Assembly: GCA_036502345.1 (NCBI GenBank)
Contig: DASXYT010000385.1
Span: forward strand, 1 to 36,105
DNA: 36,105 nt
DNA from: DATEPR01 sp036502345
GTDB lineage: Bacteria > Actinomycetota > Actinomycetes > Mycobacteriales > Pseudonocardiaceae
Direction: 5' to 3'
Below, piece after piece: positions 1-7,107 of this stretch. Position 1 is the stretch's first letter, and each line of letters starts with the position of its first letter. A program made the translations under genes and the position numbers. The notes beneath the pieces were generated by a model. That model had not been told where the DNA came from. It saw only the letters and a program-made list of their open reading frames with translations, and ran no database searches.

Positions 1-663
1 GGCAGTGTCACGCGGGCACGACTGGCCGCGCTGGGCATCCTGGACACGTCTGCCGCCCTGCCGGACGGCCTGCTGACCGTCGGCGAGCACATCGTGGATC
101 CGGCGGCGTGGCAACGCTGGCGGATCGCGTTGGCCGACGCCGTCGACGAGCACCGTGCGGCCGCACCGCTGGAACCGGGCCTGCCGGCCAAAGCTGCCCA
201 ACAACTGCTCGGCCTGCCGGACGCGCGCCTGGTGGACGCGCTGGTGCGGGACTCCGGTGGCGCCTTGGTCGGCAAGGACGGCCGCATCACCCGGCCGGGC
301 ACCGGCCCGTCGTTCACCGAGGCGACCCAGCGGGCGCTGGACGACGTGCGCAAGCGACTGGAGGCCGATCCGTTGGCGGCACCGGACGTGCCGGAACTGG
401 TCGAAGCGGGTCTGACCACGGCGATCCTGGCCGCGGCTGCGAAGGCGGGACTGGTGCTGCGGCTGCCCGGTGACGTCATCCTGCACCCGTCGGCGCCGGA
501 CGCGGCGACCGCCACCATCGCCAAGCTGGACCAACCGTTCACGCTGTCCGAGGCCCGGCAGGCGCTCGGCACGACGCGCAGGGTCGCGGTGCCGCTGCTG
601 GAACATCTGGACGCGATCGGCAGGACGGTGCGCGTTGACGGCTCCCGGCGCCGGGTCATGTAG
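1..663 (+). CDS. selB: Selenocysteine-specific elongation factor SelB, C-terminal part (5' end outside window)
   Basis: The reading frame is open from base 1 and ends at TAG 661-663, giving 220 residues without the GTPase domain. The visible part is the C-terminal winged-helix array of SelB, which binds the SECIS hairpin of selenoprotein mRNA and delivers Sec-tRNA to UGA codons in the ribosome. The last module (about residues 178-220) has the typical pattern FTLSEARQALGTTRR...PLLEHLDAIGRTVRVDGSRR of the final SelB winged helix. The first residues (GSVTRARLAALGIL) read as coding, so the gene continues upstream. The assignment is supported by selA at 3673-4983 and by the UGA-containing fdhA at 7108-10356. 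No SD or start is visible because the gene is cut by the window edge. Confidence 0.9.
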   Translation, partial: GSVTRARLAALGILDTSAALPDGLLTVGEHIVDPAAWQRWRIALADAVDEHRAAAPLEPGLPAKAAQQLLGLPDARLVDALVRDSGGALVGKDGRITRPGTGPSFTEATQRALDDVRKRLEADPLAAPDVPELVEAGLTTAILAAAAKAGLVLRLPGDVILHPSAPDAATATIAKLDQPFTLSEARQALGTTRRVAVPLLEHLDAIGRTVRVDGSRRRVM

Positions 664-685
664 AGGGCTTGACCATCCAGCTCTA

Positions 686-708
686 TTAGTGAACGCTAAC
701 CGTTAGTG
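686..708 (+). promoter_or_regulatory. Candidate ArsR operator overlapping the arsR start codon
   Basis: The perfect short palindrome CTAAC-C-GTTAG (696-706) lies directly on the GTG start of the ArsR gene. TTAGTG also occurs twice (686-691 and 703-708), 17 nt apart. ArsR dimers commonly bind short inverted repeats at their own promoter, so autoregulation is a reasonable inference. There is no SD, which fits a leaderless or near-leaderless transcript. Confidence 0.4.
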
Positions 709-1029
709 GATACTGACCAAGCTGGAGACGTCTGGGGCGCGCTGGCGGACGGCACCCGGCGCGCCATCGTCAGCCGTCTCGCCGAGGGACCGCAGGCCGT
801 GGGACAGCTCGCAGCGCAGTTGCCGGTGACCAGATCAGCCGTGTCCCAACACCTGAAGATCCTGAAGAACGCCGGCCTGGTCAGCGAGCACGCTGTCGGC
901 ACGCGACGGATCTACCGGCTCAATCCGGCGGCGGTCGCCGCGTTGCGCGATCAGCTCGACACCTTCTGGCAACGAGCACTGGACAGCTACGTGGACGTCG
1001 CCGAGGAAACGACGGAGGACAACCCATGA
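706..1029 (+). CDS. ArsR-family winged-helix transcriptional regulator
   Basis: This 107-residue protein has the ArsR/SdpR fold. It opens with VWGALADGTRRAIVSRLAEGP, followed by the recognition-helix region (about residues 40-62: RSAVSQHLKILKNAGLV) and a wing that includes GTRRIYRLN. No metal-binding Cys/His pair typical of metal-sensing ArsR proteins is visible, so it probably does not sense metals. The GTG start at 706 gives the usual family N-terminus; there is no clear SD. Its stop overlaps the ATG of the next SRPBCC gene (ATGA, 1026-1029), so the two are translationally coupled. An ArsR gene followed by AHSA1/SRPBCC genes is a common actinobacterial arrangement in which the regulator controls its neighbours. 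Confidence 0.88.
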   Translation: MDTDQAGDVWGALADGTRRAIVSRLAEGPQAVGQLAAQLPVTRSAVSQHLKILKNAGLVSEHAVGTRRIYRLNPAAVAALRDQLDTFWQRALDSYVDVAEETTEDNP

Positions 1030-1508
1030 CCGGAACCGAAGCCACCGTGGTCCACAAGCAGGTCGTGGTCAACGCGACGATCACGCAGGCCTTCGCCGCG
1101 TTCACAGAACGATTCGGTGATTTCAAACCACCCGAACACAATCTGCTCCGGGCACCGATCACCGAAACGGTGTTCGAGCCGCGCGTCGGTGGCCACATCT
1201 ACGACCGGGCGACCGACGGCAGCGAATGCCGCTGGGCCCGCATCCTGGCCTACGACCCGCCGCACCGCGTGGTGTTCAGCTGGGACATCGGCCCACAGTG
1301 GCAGGTCGAGACGGATCCGGAACTGACCAGCGAGGTCGAGGTGCGATTCGTCCCGGACGGACCGGACCGCACCCGGGTCGAACTGGAACACCGCCACATC
1401 GACCGGCACGGTCCCGGCTGGCAGTCGGTCGGCGACAGCGTCGACGGCGACCAGGGTTGGCCACTGTACCTCGCCCGCTACGCCGCCTTGTTCGAACGGG
1501 AGAACTGA
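1026..1508 (+). CDS. SRPBCC (AHSA1-like) domain protein
   Basis: This 160-residue protein has one START-like/SRPBCC fold, a helix-grip cavity for hydrophobic ligands. It has the AHSA1 pattern: VVVNATITQAFAAFTERF at the N-terminus, FEPRVGGHIYDRATDGSECRW in the middle, ILAYDPPHRVVFSWDI, and a charged strand TRVELEHRHIDRHG before a C-terminal helix GWPLYLARYAALFE. The start overlaps the upstream ArsR gene by 4 nt (ATGA), so it belongs to the same operon. The ligand is unknown. Proteins of this group are often annotated ATPase activator or polyketide cyclase without direct evidence. Confidence 0.85.
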   Translation: MTGTEATVVHKQVVVNATITQAFAAFTERFGDFKPPEHNLLRAPITETVFEPRVGGHIYDRATDGSECRWARILAYDPPHRVVFSWDIGPQWQVETDPELTSEVEVRFVPDGPDRTRVELEHRHIDRHGPGWQSVGDSVDGDQGWPLYLARYAALFEREN

Positions 1509-1509
1509 C

Positions 1510-1953
1510 ATGTCGCCGATCACCGCAACGGTGGACGTGGACCGGCCCGCGACCGAGGTCTACGCCTACGCGACCGATCCGACCCACTTTCGGGAGTGGC
1601 AGGCCGGCGTCATCGACGGTCATCTGGACCAGGACGGGCCGCCGCGGGTGGGCTCCAGGTGCGTGACCACGCGACGCATCGGTGGGGCGGCCAGGCCGGC
1701 GATCTCGGAGCTGACCCAGGTGGACCCGCCGACGGCGTGGAGCGTGCGTGGCGTCGACGGCCCCATCCGCGCCAGCGTCGATCTCACGGTGGCACCGCTG
1801 GCCGAGACGAGGTCCCGGCTGACCATCGTGGTCGACTTCGAAGGACATGGGATCGGCAAGGTGTTGGTCCCGCTGTTGGTGCGCCGGCAAGCGCAGAAGG
1901 AGATGCCTGACAACGTCGCGAACCTGAAGCGACACCTGGAATCCCGGCCGTAG
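1510..1953 (+). CDS. SRPBCC family protein (polyketide cyclase/dehydrase-like)
   Basis: This is a second SRPBCC protein of 147 residues, starting at ATG 1510 one base after the stop of the previous gene. It is therefore the third gene of the ArsR operon. It begins with the typical SPITATVDVDRPATEVYAYATDPTHFREW, and has a central segment PRVGSRCVTTRRIGG and a C-terminal helix VRRQAQKEMPDNVANLKRHLE. The SD-like sequence GGGAGAA lies at 1499-1505. It differs clearly from the preceding SRPBCC protein, so this is not a recent tandem duplication. Substrate and role are unknown. Confidence 0.85.
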   Translation: MSPITATVDVDRPATEVYAYATDPTHFREWQAGVIDGHLDQDGPPRVGSRCVTTRRIGGAARPAISELTQVDPPTAWSVRGVDGPIRASVDLTVAPLAETRSRLTIVVDFEGHGIGKVLVPLLVRRQAQKEMPDNVANLKRHLESRP

Positions 1954-2131
1954 CGCGACCGGCACGCCTGTCGCTCGGTCACGCCACCACTCCCGCCGCG
2001 CGCAGCCAGCACCGGCCCGGCGCACGAGTCCGGGCCGCAGAGCAGTCAGGTCCGCCACCATGTCCAGCCGGAACCTGGAAGATATGAGATATCGATGTAC
2101 CGGCCATGGCACCGGAGAGTCGGCTCTTCGC

Positions 2132-2137
2132 TATATT
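2132..2137 (+). promoter_or_regulatory. Possible -10 box for the GntR gene
   Basis: TATATT at 2132-2137 is the best -10-like hexamer in the 231-bp gap between the SRPBCC gene and the GntR gene, 47 nt before the ATG. No convincing -35 was seen 16-18 nt upstream. The palindrome GATATC lies about 40 nt further upstream and could be part of an operator. Apart from this the gap holds nothing recognisable. Confidence 0.25.
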
Positions 2138-2184
2138 CTGTAGCGGCGCGCGTGCTGACCACGTGGCGACGCCGAGGAGGAGCC

Positions 2185-2850
2185 ATGGCCGGCAAGACTT
2201 CCAGCCTCGTGACCACCGAGTCACGGCCGGACGGCCTGCAGGACTTCGTCGCCCGCAACCTGATGCGCGCGATCGCCTCCGGTGAACTACCGCCCGGCAC
2301 CCGGCTGTCACCGGCGCGACTGGCCGAGGACCTGGGCGTGTCACACATTCCGGTCCGCGAGGCGCTGGCCGCACTGGAGGCCGTCGGCCAGGTCAAGCGC
2401 ATTCCCAGGGTCGGTTTCTTCGTCGCCGAACTGTCCACTGAGGACATCAAGGACATCTACCACTGGCGACAGGTCCTGGAGGACGAGGCGCACCGGATCG
2501 CGGTGCCGAACCTGTCCGAAGAGGACCTCAACCAGATGCGCGAGATCAACGAGAAGATGGCCACCGCGGTCACCGAGCACGGCACCGCGTTCATCGAGCT
2601 GAACCGGACGTTCCATTTCATCCCGTTCCGGCGTGCGGAGAGCGAACACCTGCTCCGCTTCATCTCACACCTGTGGGACGCGGCGGCCAGATATCAGAGC
2701 ACCACGGCATACGTACGGGAAGCGAAATCCCAGTTGCAGCACCACCACGACACGCTGCTGGCCGCGTTCGAAACGCGTGACGTGGCGGCCGTGAACGCGA
2801 TCATGGCCACCCATCGCGGCATGACCCTGGCGTCGATCAAGAACGTGTAG
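2185..2850 (+). CDS. GntR-family transcriptional regulator with FCD effector domain
   Basis: This 221-residue protein starts at ATG 2185, chosen because GAGGAGG (2174-2180) sits just upstream; longer in-frame starts have no SD. Residues about 15-80 form the GntR winged helix (VARNLMRAIASGELPPGTRLS, then LAEDLGVSHIPVREALAALEAVG). About 90-215 form an all-helical FCD domain, with a conserved acid/histidine pattern (ELNRTFHF; LQHHHDTLLAAFETRD) that in FadR-subfamily proteins binds a metal and a carboxylate effector. It converges with the enoyl-CoA hydratase-like gene and overlaps its 3' end by 14 nt. The effector and targets cannot be predicted. Confidence 0.9.
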   Translation: MAGKTSSLVTTESRPDGLQDFVARNLMRAIASGELPPGTRLSPARLAEDLGVSHIPVREALAALEAVGQVKRIPRVGFFVAELSTEDIKDIYHWRQVLEDEAHRIAVPNLSEEDLNQMREINEKMATAVTEHGTAFIELNRTFHFIPFRRAESEHLLRFISHLWDAAARYQSTTAYVREAKSQLQHHHDTLLAAFETRDVAAVNAIMATHRGMTLASIKNV

Positions 2851-3580
2851 CGCGGCGGCGGAGCGACCACATCTGGGTGCTCCGCTCCATCTCCAGCGCG
2901 ACCGGCCAGGACAGGCCGGGAGCGTCCAGTTCCCGCCGCATCGAGATGACGGTCTTGCGGGCCAACTCCGGATCGCGGGCCGGCGCCTTGGCCAGTTCGA
3001 CCGCCCTGGGGAGCACGTCGGCGGCGGCCACGGCCTCCCAGGCCAACCCGATCTCAGCGGCCCTCGCTCCGGAGATCTCCGTGCCGAACACACTGATCGC
3101 GGCGGCGGCCTCCCGGCCGGCGAGCCTGCCCAGCAGCGTGAAGTGGCCGCCGCCGGGGTGCAGGCCGATGCGCTGGAAACCGGCGAGGATGCGCGCGTCG
3201 GTCGCCACGATCCGCAGGTCGGTGGCCAGCAACAGGTTCGTGCCGGCACCGACGGCAGCGCCCTGGACGGCGGCGATCGTCGGCACGGCCAGGCTGCCCA
3301 CCCGGACGAACGCCTCGTAGACGGCACCGAGTTCGGCGTAGCGCTCGGGATCGGCCGGGTCCTCACCGGCGCGGGCCAGCACGTCCCGCTCGGCTCCTGA
3401 GCAGAACGTCCCGTTCGCGCCGGTCACCACGGCCGCGCCGATCGACATGTCCGCGTCGATGTCGTCGCACACGGCGATCAGTTCCCGGGAGGTCGCCGGG
3501 TTGAGCGCGTTGCGGGTCGCGGCCGAGTCGATGGTGATCGTGGCGACCGCGTCGGCCACATCAACCCTGATGGCGCCCAT
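2837..3580 (-). CDS. Enoyl-CoA hydratase/isomerase (crotonase) family protein
   Basis: This 247-residue crotonase-fold protein starts at ATG 3580 with GGAGGA just upstream. It has the family landmarks: CSGAE at residues 60-64 (oxyanion hole and CoA site), QGAAVGAGTNLLLATDLRI (second oxyanion strand), GLHPGGGHFTLLGRLAG and a C-terminal helical cap. By alignment from memory, the two catalytic glutamates of classical hydratase (in the EILIGTIPGAGG and AMEMVLTG segments) appear replaced by Phe and Ala. It may therefore be a crotonase relative with another reaction (isomerase, hydrolase or decarboxylase) rather than a true hydratase. It lies 92 nt downstream of selA on the same strand and overlaps the convergent GntR gene by 14 nt. 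Confidence 0.87.
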   Translation of the reverse strand: MGAIRVDVADAVATITIDSAATRNALNPATSRELIAVCDDIDADMSIGAAVVTGANGTFCSGAERDVLARAGEDPADPERYAELGAVYEAFVRVGSLAVPTIAAVQGAAVGAGTNLLLATDLRIVATDARILAGFQRIGLHPGGGHFTLLGRLAGREAAAAISVFGTEISGARAAEIGLAWEAVAAADVLPRAVELAKAPARDPELARKTVISMRRELDAPGLSWPVALEMERSTQMWSLRRRATRS

Positions 3581-3672
3581 GGTGTCCTCCGCCGGCTAGA
3601 TGTGCTGGTAGACGCATCGGACAGTAACGCGAGGACGGTGGCGCGGCCGCGTGCTGTTGACCACAGCCACAC

Positions 3673-4983
3673 TCAGCGCGCTACGGCCAGCACCGCGTCC
3701 ACCAGCCGCCGGTCGTCGGCAGGGTCGACCGTCCGCAGGTCCAACAGGCATCGATCCGCCTCGACCCGGCCGACCACCGGTGGCCGACCACCACGCAACG
3801 CGAGAGCCAACTCCGGTGCCAGCGCGACCGCCGCGCTGGGCAACTCCACGCCGGGCGCGCCTCCCCCACCGACCGCCGACACGCAGTCCACGGCATCGGC
3901 GGACACACCGTGCTCAGCCAGCAGCGCGACCACCGCCGCTACCCTGGCGGCCAGCGCTTCCCTTGGTACGACGAGCATGTCGGCCACCGGTGGGCGCGGC
4001 CCGCGCAGGGTGGCCTCCAGTGCGGCGAGGGTCAGCTTGTCCACCCTGACCGCACGCGCGGCCGGGTGCCTGCGCAGCCTGCCGACCAGGTCGCTGTCGC
4101 CCAGCAGCAGGCCGGCCTGCGGGCCGCCGAGCAGCTTGTCGCCACTCGCGGTGACCAGCGCGGCACCGTCCCGCAGCGCGGTCTGCGCGTCCGGCTCGTC
4201 AGGCAGCAGCGGATGCGGCGTGAGCAGGCCGGACCCGATGTCCACCACCAGCGGCGCGGGCAGTGCCGCCAGGTCGGCGACGCTGACCTCCCTGGTGAAC
4301 CCGACGACCTGGAAGTTGGACGGGTGGACCTTGAGCACGAACCCGGTGTCCTCGCCGATCGCGTCCGCGTAGTCCCGCAGGTGGGTGCGGTTCGTGGTGC
4401 CGACCTCGCGCAGCCGCGCCCCGGTGGACGCGAGCAGGTCGGGGATGCGGAACCCGTCGCCGATCTCGACCAGTTCGCCCCTGCTGACCACGATCTCCTT
4501 GCCGGCCGCCATGGTCATCGCACACAGCAGCAGCGCGGCCGCGTTGTTGTTCACCACGTGCACGGCACCGGCGGCCGGGACGGCCTCGGCCAGCGCGGCC
4601 AGCGTGTCCCTGCCCCTGGTCGCCCTGCGGCCGGTGGCCAGGTCGTACTCGACGTCGGTGTAACCGGCTGCTGCGACGACGGCCTCGCGCGCCGCCGAGG
4701 ACAGCGGCGCCCTGCCCAGGTTGGTGTGCACGACCACCCCGGTCGCGTTGATCACCTCGTGCAGCGACGCGGCCAGCGGCGGCAGCGCGGCAAGAGCCGC
4801 CGACGTGACCTCCTGTGGCGGGATCTCGCCTGCCCGCGCCCTGCGCTGCGCCTCGATCACCGCTGCCTTGACCAGGCCGGGGCCGAGCACCCGGATCGCC
4901 GCGGCGACGGCAGGCTCGGCCAGCACGACGTCGGTCCGCGGGATCGCCCGCCGCGCGTCGGTCGACGACTGATCACGGTCCAT
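3673..4983 (-). CDS. selA: L-seryl-tRNA(Sec) selenium transferase SelA
   Basis: This PLP enzyme converts seryl-tRNA(Sec) to selenocysteinyl-tRNA(Sec) using selenophosphate. The 436-residue protein has the SelA landmarks: VINATGVVVHTNLGRAPLS (about residues 78-96), YTDVEYDLATGRR, VNNNAAALLL (144-153), SRGELVEIGDGFRIPDL, EVGTTNRTHLRDY, and the PLP lysine in SGDKLLGGPQAG (Lys283). ATG 4983 was preferred over a GTG 39 nt upstream because typical SelA N-termini begin near this point; neither start has a strong SD. It lies on the same strand as fdhA and SIR2, with the 83-residue gene of opposite orientation in between. Together with selB it supplies Sec for the FdhA made at 7108-10356. selD and the Sec tRNA gene selC were not found in the window. 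Confidence 0.96.
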   Translation of the reverse strand: MDRDQSSTDARRAIPRTDVVLAEPAVAAAIRVLGPGLVKAAVIEAQRRARAGEIPPQEVTSAALAALPPLAASLHEVINATGVVVHTNLGRAPLSSAAREAVVAAAGYTDVEYDLATGRRATRGRDTLAALAEAVPAAGAVHVVNNNAAALLLCAMTMAAGKEIVVSRGELVEIGDGFRIPDLLASTGARLREVGTTNRTHLRDYADAIGEDTGFVLKVHPSNFQVVGFTREVSVADLAALPAPLVVDIGSGLLTPHPLLPDEPDAQTALRDGAALVTASGDKLLGGPQAGLLLGDSDLVGRLRRHPAARAVRVDKLTLAALEATLRGPRPPVADMLVVPREALAARVAAVVALLAEHGVSADAVDCVSAVGGGGAPGVELPSAAVALAPELALALRGGRPPVVGRVEADRCLLDLRTVDPADDRRLVDAVLAVAR

Positions 4984-5105
4984 GGCGGCATTCTGCCCTG
5001 GTGGCGGCCACCGTGCAGGCACCAGGGCCGCGGCAACGGGCCGATGTTTCCCTCCGACTTACAGAATGCGAACAGCGGACCGAGCACCCAAGACGCATTG
5101 TCCGG

Positions 5106-5129
5106 TACCATTGGACCTCCTACCATCGG
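5106..5129 (+). repeat. Direct repeat TACCATYGG upstream of the 83-residue gene
   Basis: TACCATTGG (5106-5114) and TACCATCGG (5121-5129) are spaced 15 nt start to start and lie 35 nt upstream of the ATG at 5164. They lie in the 180-bp gap between selA and the divergent small gene. They could be a regulator site or carry overlapping -10-like TACCAT hexamers. The assignment is by position only. Confidence 0.35.
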
Positions 5130-5163
5130 CTGACGGCGGCGCCACGGCAGAAGGGTCGGGACA

Positions 5164-5415
5164 ATGTCCTCACGTGAGGCACACGACAGACCCGAGGACG
5201 ATAGCGCCGCGACCGACGTTTCGGATGAATGGTCGTACTACAGCATCGGTGGCGTCGTGGTACGCAGCAAGCAGATGACGCATCTGTCCCGGGACGCCTA
5301 CATCCGCCGTGAGGTCGAGACGTCCGTGGCGATCGGCGATCCGCGCTCGCCCAACGAGATCAGGGCCGCGGTCGAACAGGAACTCGCCTACCAGACGGAC
5401 AAGTACGCCCACTGA
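5164..5415 (+). CDS. Small protein of unknown function (83 residues)
   Basis: ATG 5164 follows the SD-like run AGAAGGGTCGGG. The protein is soluble, without signal peptide or membrane segment. It has an acidic, disordered-looking N-terminus (about residues 1-22), a short beta-like stretch YYSIGGVVVRSK, and a charged helical C-terminal half (SRDAYIRREVETSV...SPNEIRAAVEQELAYQTDKY). I do not recognise the family. It is divergent from selA and convergent with the SIR2-domain gene; only 14 nt separate the two stop regions, and a hairpin lies there. It could be a small regulator or a partner of the SIR2 protein, but nothing in the sequence proves this. Codon use is normal for the window, which supports it being real. 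Confidence 0.7.
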   Translation: MSSREAHDRPEDDSAATDVSDEWSYYSIGGVVVRSKQMTHLSRDAYIRREVETSVAIGDPRSPNEIRAAVEQELAYQTDKYAH

Positions 5416-5420
5416 GTGCT

Positions 5421-5437
5421 GTCGGTCCACTACCGAC
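5421..5437. terminator. Hairpin between convergent genes, possible bidirectional terminator
   Basis: A perfect 6-bp stem GTCGGT/ACCGAC with a 5-nt loop lies at the meeting point of the small + gene (stop at 5413-5415) and the SIR2 gene (stop at 5430-5432). There is no U-run on either side, as is usual in high-GC actinobacteria. Confidence 0.45.
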
Positions 5438-6980
5438 CGGTGCGGTCCACCGTGGCGACGTTCTGCCCGATCTCCAGCATCTGACCCACCACCTGCTGAA
5501 GTGCGGCCCCGTTGCCTTCGTTGATCTTGGATTTCGCCTTGGGATTCATCGTGCCCAGCGACACCACCGCGATCGGCAGCTCACCACCGTCCGCGACGAT
5601 TCGCACCGGCACGCACAGATAGGTCTGCCAGCGGTCACTGAGCAGCCCCGCCGAGTCATCACCGCTGGTCGGATAGATCTCCGGCCGGCCGAGGCAGAAC
5701 GCCCGCACCGACGCGTTCGGCGAGTTCGCCTCGATCTCCGCGCAGCGCATCGTCTTGATGTCCGGTGCGGTGCCCGTGGACGAGGCCCACAGCCTCAACT
5801 GCCGACTCTGCCGGCCGGGTTCCCAGCGAATCCACGTCTCCAGTTTCAACACCTCGTCGGTGCTGCCGAGAATCTGCCGAATCCTGGGCAGACACCGTTC
5901 GAGATACTCGTGGTCGAACTGCTGCACCTGCCGCTGCTGCACCCAGCGGATCCGCCACCACGCCGACCACCATTTCTCGATCCGCCGGGCATATCCCACC
6001 GGTGTCGACGCGCTGGTCGCGCGAACCACCAATTCATTGAGTAACTGTGGTATCTGGCAGTAGAAGTCGGGAAAGACCACCTCGGTGTCGAACTGCCGCA
6101 TCCGTAACCGAATGCTGTCCTGGACCACGTCGATTATCTTGTCGGTGTCGCCGGGCAGGTCGAGGGACTGGAGCGCGGTCACCGCGACCCGGGGCGGGGC
6201 ACCAGGCTTGGTCGACCTGGTGGCGGCCAGCGCCTCCAACAATGGCTGATCCGTCAGGCTGGAGCCGAGAATCAACACCGAACGCTTGTCGAACAATGCT
6301 TTCAGGATTTTGGACGACAGCGGCTGGGAACGCATGTAGTCCGTTTCACTGAGAATGATGTCCTGCGATCCGTTCGAACCGCTCTTGGGCACGTGGCCGT
6401 GCAGGTGCACCACCTGATAGGGCGCGGTGTGCGCGAGAAAATCCTCGTCCTGCCTGCTGTGGTCGACAACGGACGTGGCAAGGTTCAGCTCGATCCCGTT
6501 GGACTGCACCAGTTTCTCGACCTCGCGCTGCACGAACTCGTCATAGTTCGTGGTGACGATGTAGAACTTCCGGTCCAATGCGGAGAACGCCGCCGCGAGC
6601 CGCACTATCGCGCTGATCAGCTCACCGCGCTGCCAGTACCGGGTGACATATAGCAGTGTTCTCAACCGGTCGACGACCTCGGCGCGCCACTCCTCGCCGG
6701 AATGGGCCGCGTACTTCTCGCTCACCACGGACGCTGCCTGAACGGGTGTGTTCGCGTGCATGATCGCGGCCCGCTGCAGACCGTCCCTGTCGTCGTCGTA
6801 CTGCTCCATGTGCGGCTTGAGCAGGGCGTCCACCAGGCCTGCCCAGCTCAGCCCGGTCCGGTCGATCGAAACACCGGCGCCTGCATAGATGACCAGCGAA
6901 TCCTGACTCGCCAGTCGTTCCACCGTTTCGGACACACCCGATTGATAGAAGAACGGCTGCGTGCTCCGCGAGAAGGGCAT
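5430..6980 (-). CDS. SIR2-domain protein with GAF-like C-terminal domain (putative NAD+-using effector or sensor)
   Basis: This 516-residue protein starts at ATG 6980, chosen because GGAGAG lies about 10 nt upstream; a GTG 57 nt further up has no SD. Residues about 18-260 form a SIR2_2-type NAD+-binding domain: GAGVS (34-38), TTNYD (143-147, with the Asn conserved in SIR2 NADases), HLHG (192-195, His194 in the catalytic position), SETDY (211-215) and GSSLTD (239-244). A Trp/Arg-rich segment (337-346) leads to a domain (about 375-505) with a GAF-like strand pattern: RWQTYLCVPVRI, then PIAVVSLGTM. There is no zinc-finger Cys set of protein deacetylases, so NAD+ hydrolysis or binding is likelier than deacetylation. 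Many SIR2_2 proteins act in phage defence, but no TIR, HerA, Argonaute or other usual partner lies nearby. It sits between selA and fdhA, 127 nt downstream of fdhA. Confidence 0.8.
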   Translation of the reverse strand: MPFSRSTQPFFYQSGVSETVERLASQDSLVIYAGAGVSIDRTGLSWAGLVDALLKPHMEQYDDDRDGLQRAAIMHANTPVQAASVVSEKYAAHSGEEWRAEVVDRLRTLLYVTRYWQRGELISAIVRLAAAFSALDRKFYIVTTNYDEFVQREVEKLVQSNGIELNLATSVVDHSRQDEDFLAHTAPYQVVHLHGHVPKSGSNGSQDIILSETDYMRSQPLSSKILKALFDKRSVLILGSSLTDQPLLEALAATRSTKPGAPPRVAVTALQSLDLPGDTDKIIDVVQDSIRLRMRQFDTEVVFPDFYCQIPQLLNELVVRATSASTPVGYARRIEKWWSAWWRIRWVQQRQVQQFDHEYLERCLPRIRQILGSTDEVLKLETWIRWEPGRQSRQLRLWASSTGTAPDIKTMRCAEIEANSPNASVRAFCLGRPEIYPTSGDDSAGLLSDRWQTYLCVPVRIVADGGELPIAVVSLGTMNPKAKSKINEGNGAALQQVVGQMLEIGQNVATVDRTGR

Positions 6981-7063
6981 GCCGATGCTCTCCGTCCTGT
7001 CGCCGCTGCCCCAGCAATGTCGAGCGACACGGACCAATTGTTACACGCTACTCCATTCGGCTA

Positions 7064-7079
7064 CGTGTCATCTGACACG
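7064..7079. repeat. Inverted repeat upstream of the SIR2 gene
   Basis: CGTGTCA-TC-TGACACG is a perfect 7-bp inverted repeat with a 2-nt spacer. It lies 84 nt upstream of the SIR2 start and 28 nt downstream of the fdhA stop. Its size and symmetry fit an operator for a dimeric regulator of the SIR2 gene, or a short terminator for fdhA. A -10-like TAACAAT occurs on the minus strand between it and the SIR2 start. Confidence 0.4.
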
Positions 7080-7107
7080 GCCGACACTGTTGACCGACAA
7101 TTGCTCA

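Noticed and set aside
3910..5133. Long open frame on the strand opposite selA
   Set aside because: It is a mirror frame of selA caused by high GC and codon bias; its composition (Arg/Gln/Gly rich, no domain) is not protein-like.
5430..6980. Thoeris or DSR-type phage defence system
   Set aside because: Only the SIR2 domain is shared; there is no TIR partner, and the C-terminal half is not the SLOG or large helical domain of those effectors.
5164..6980. Classical toxin-antitoxin pair
   Set aside because: The genes are convergent, not in one operon, and the small protein has no antitoxin DNA-binding motif that I can see.
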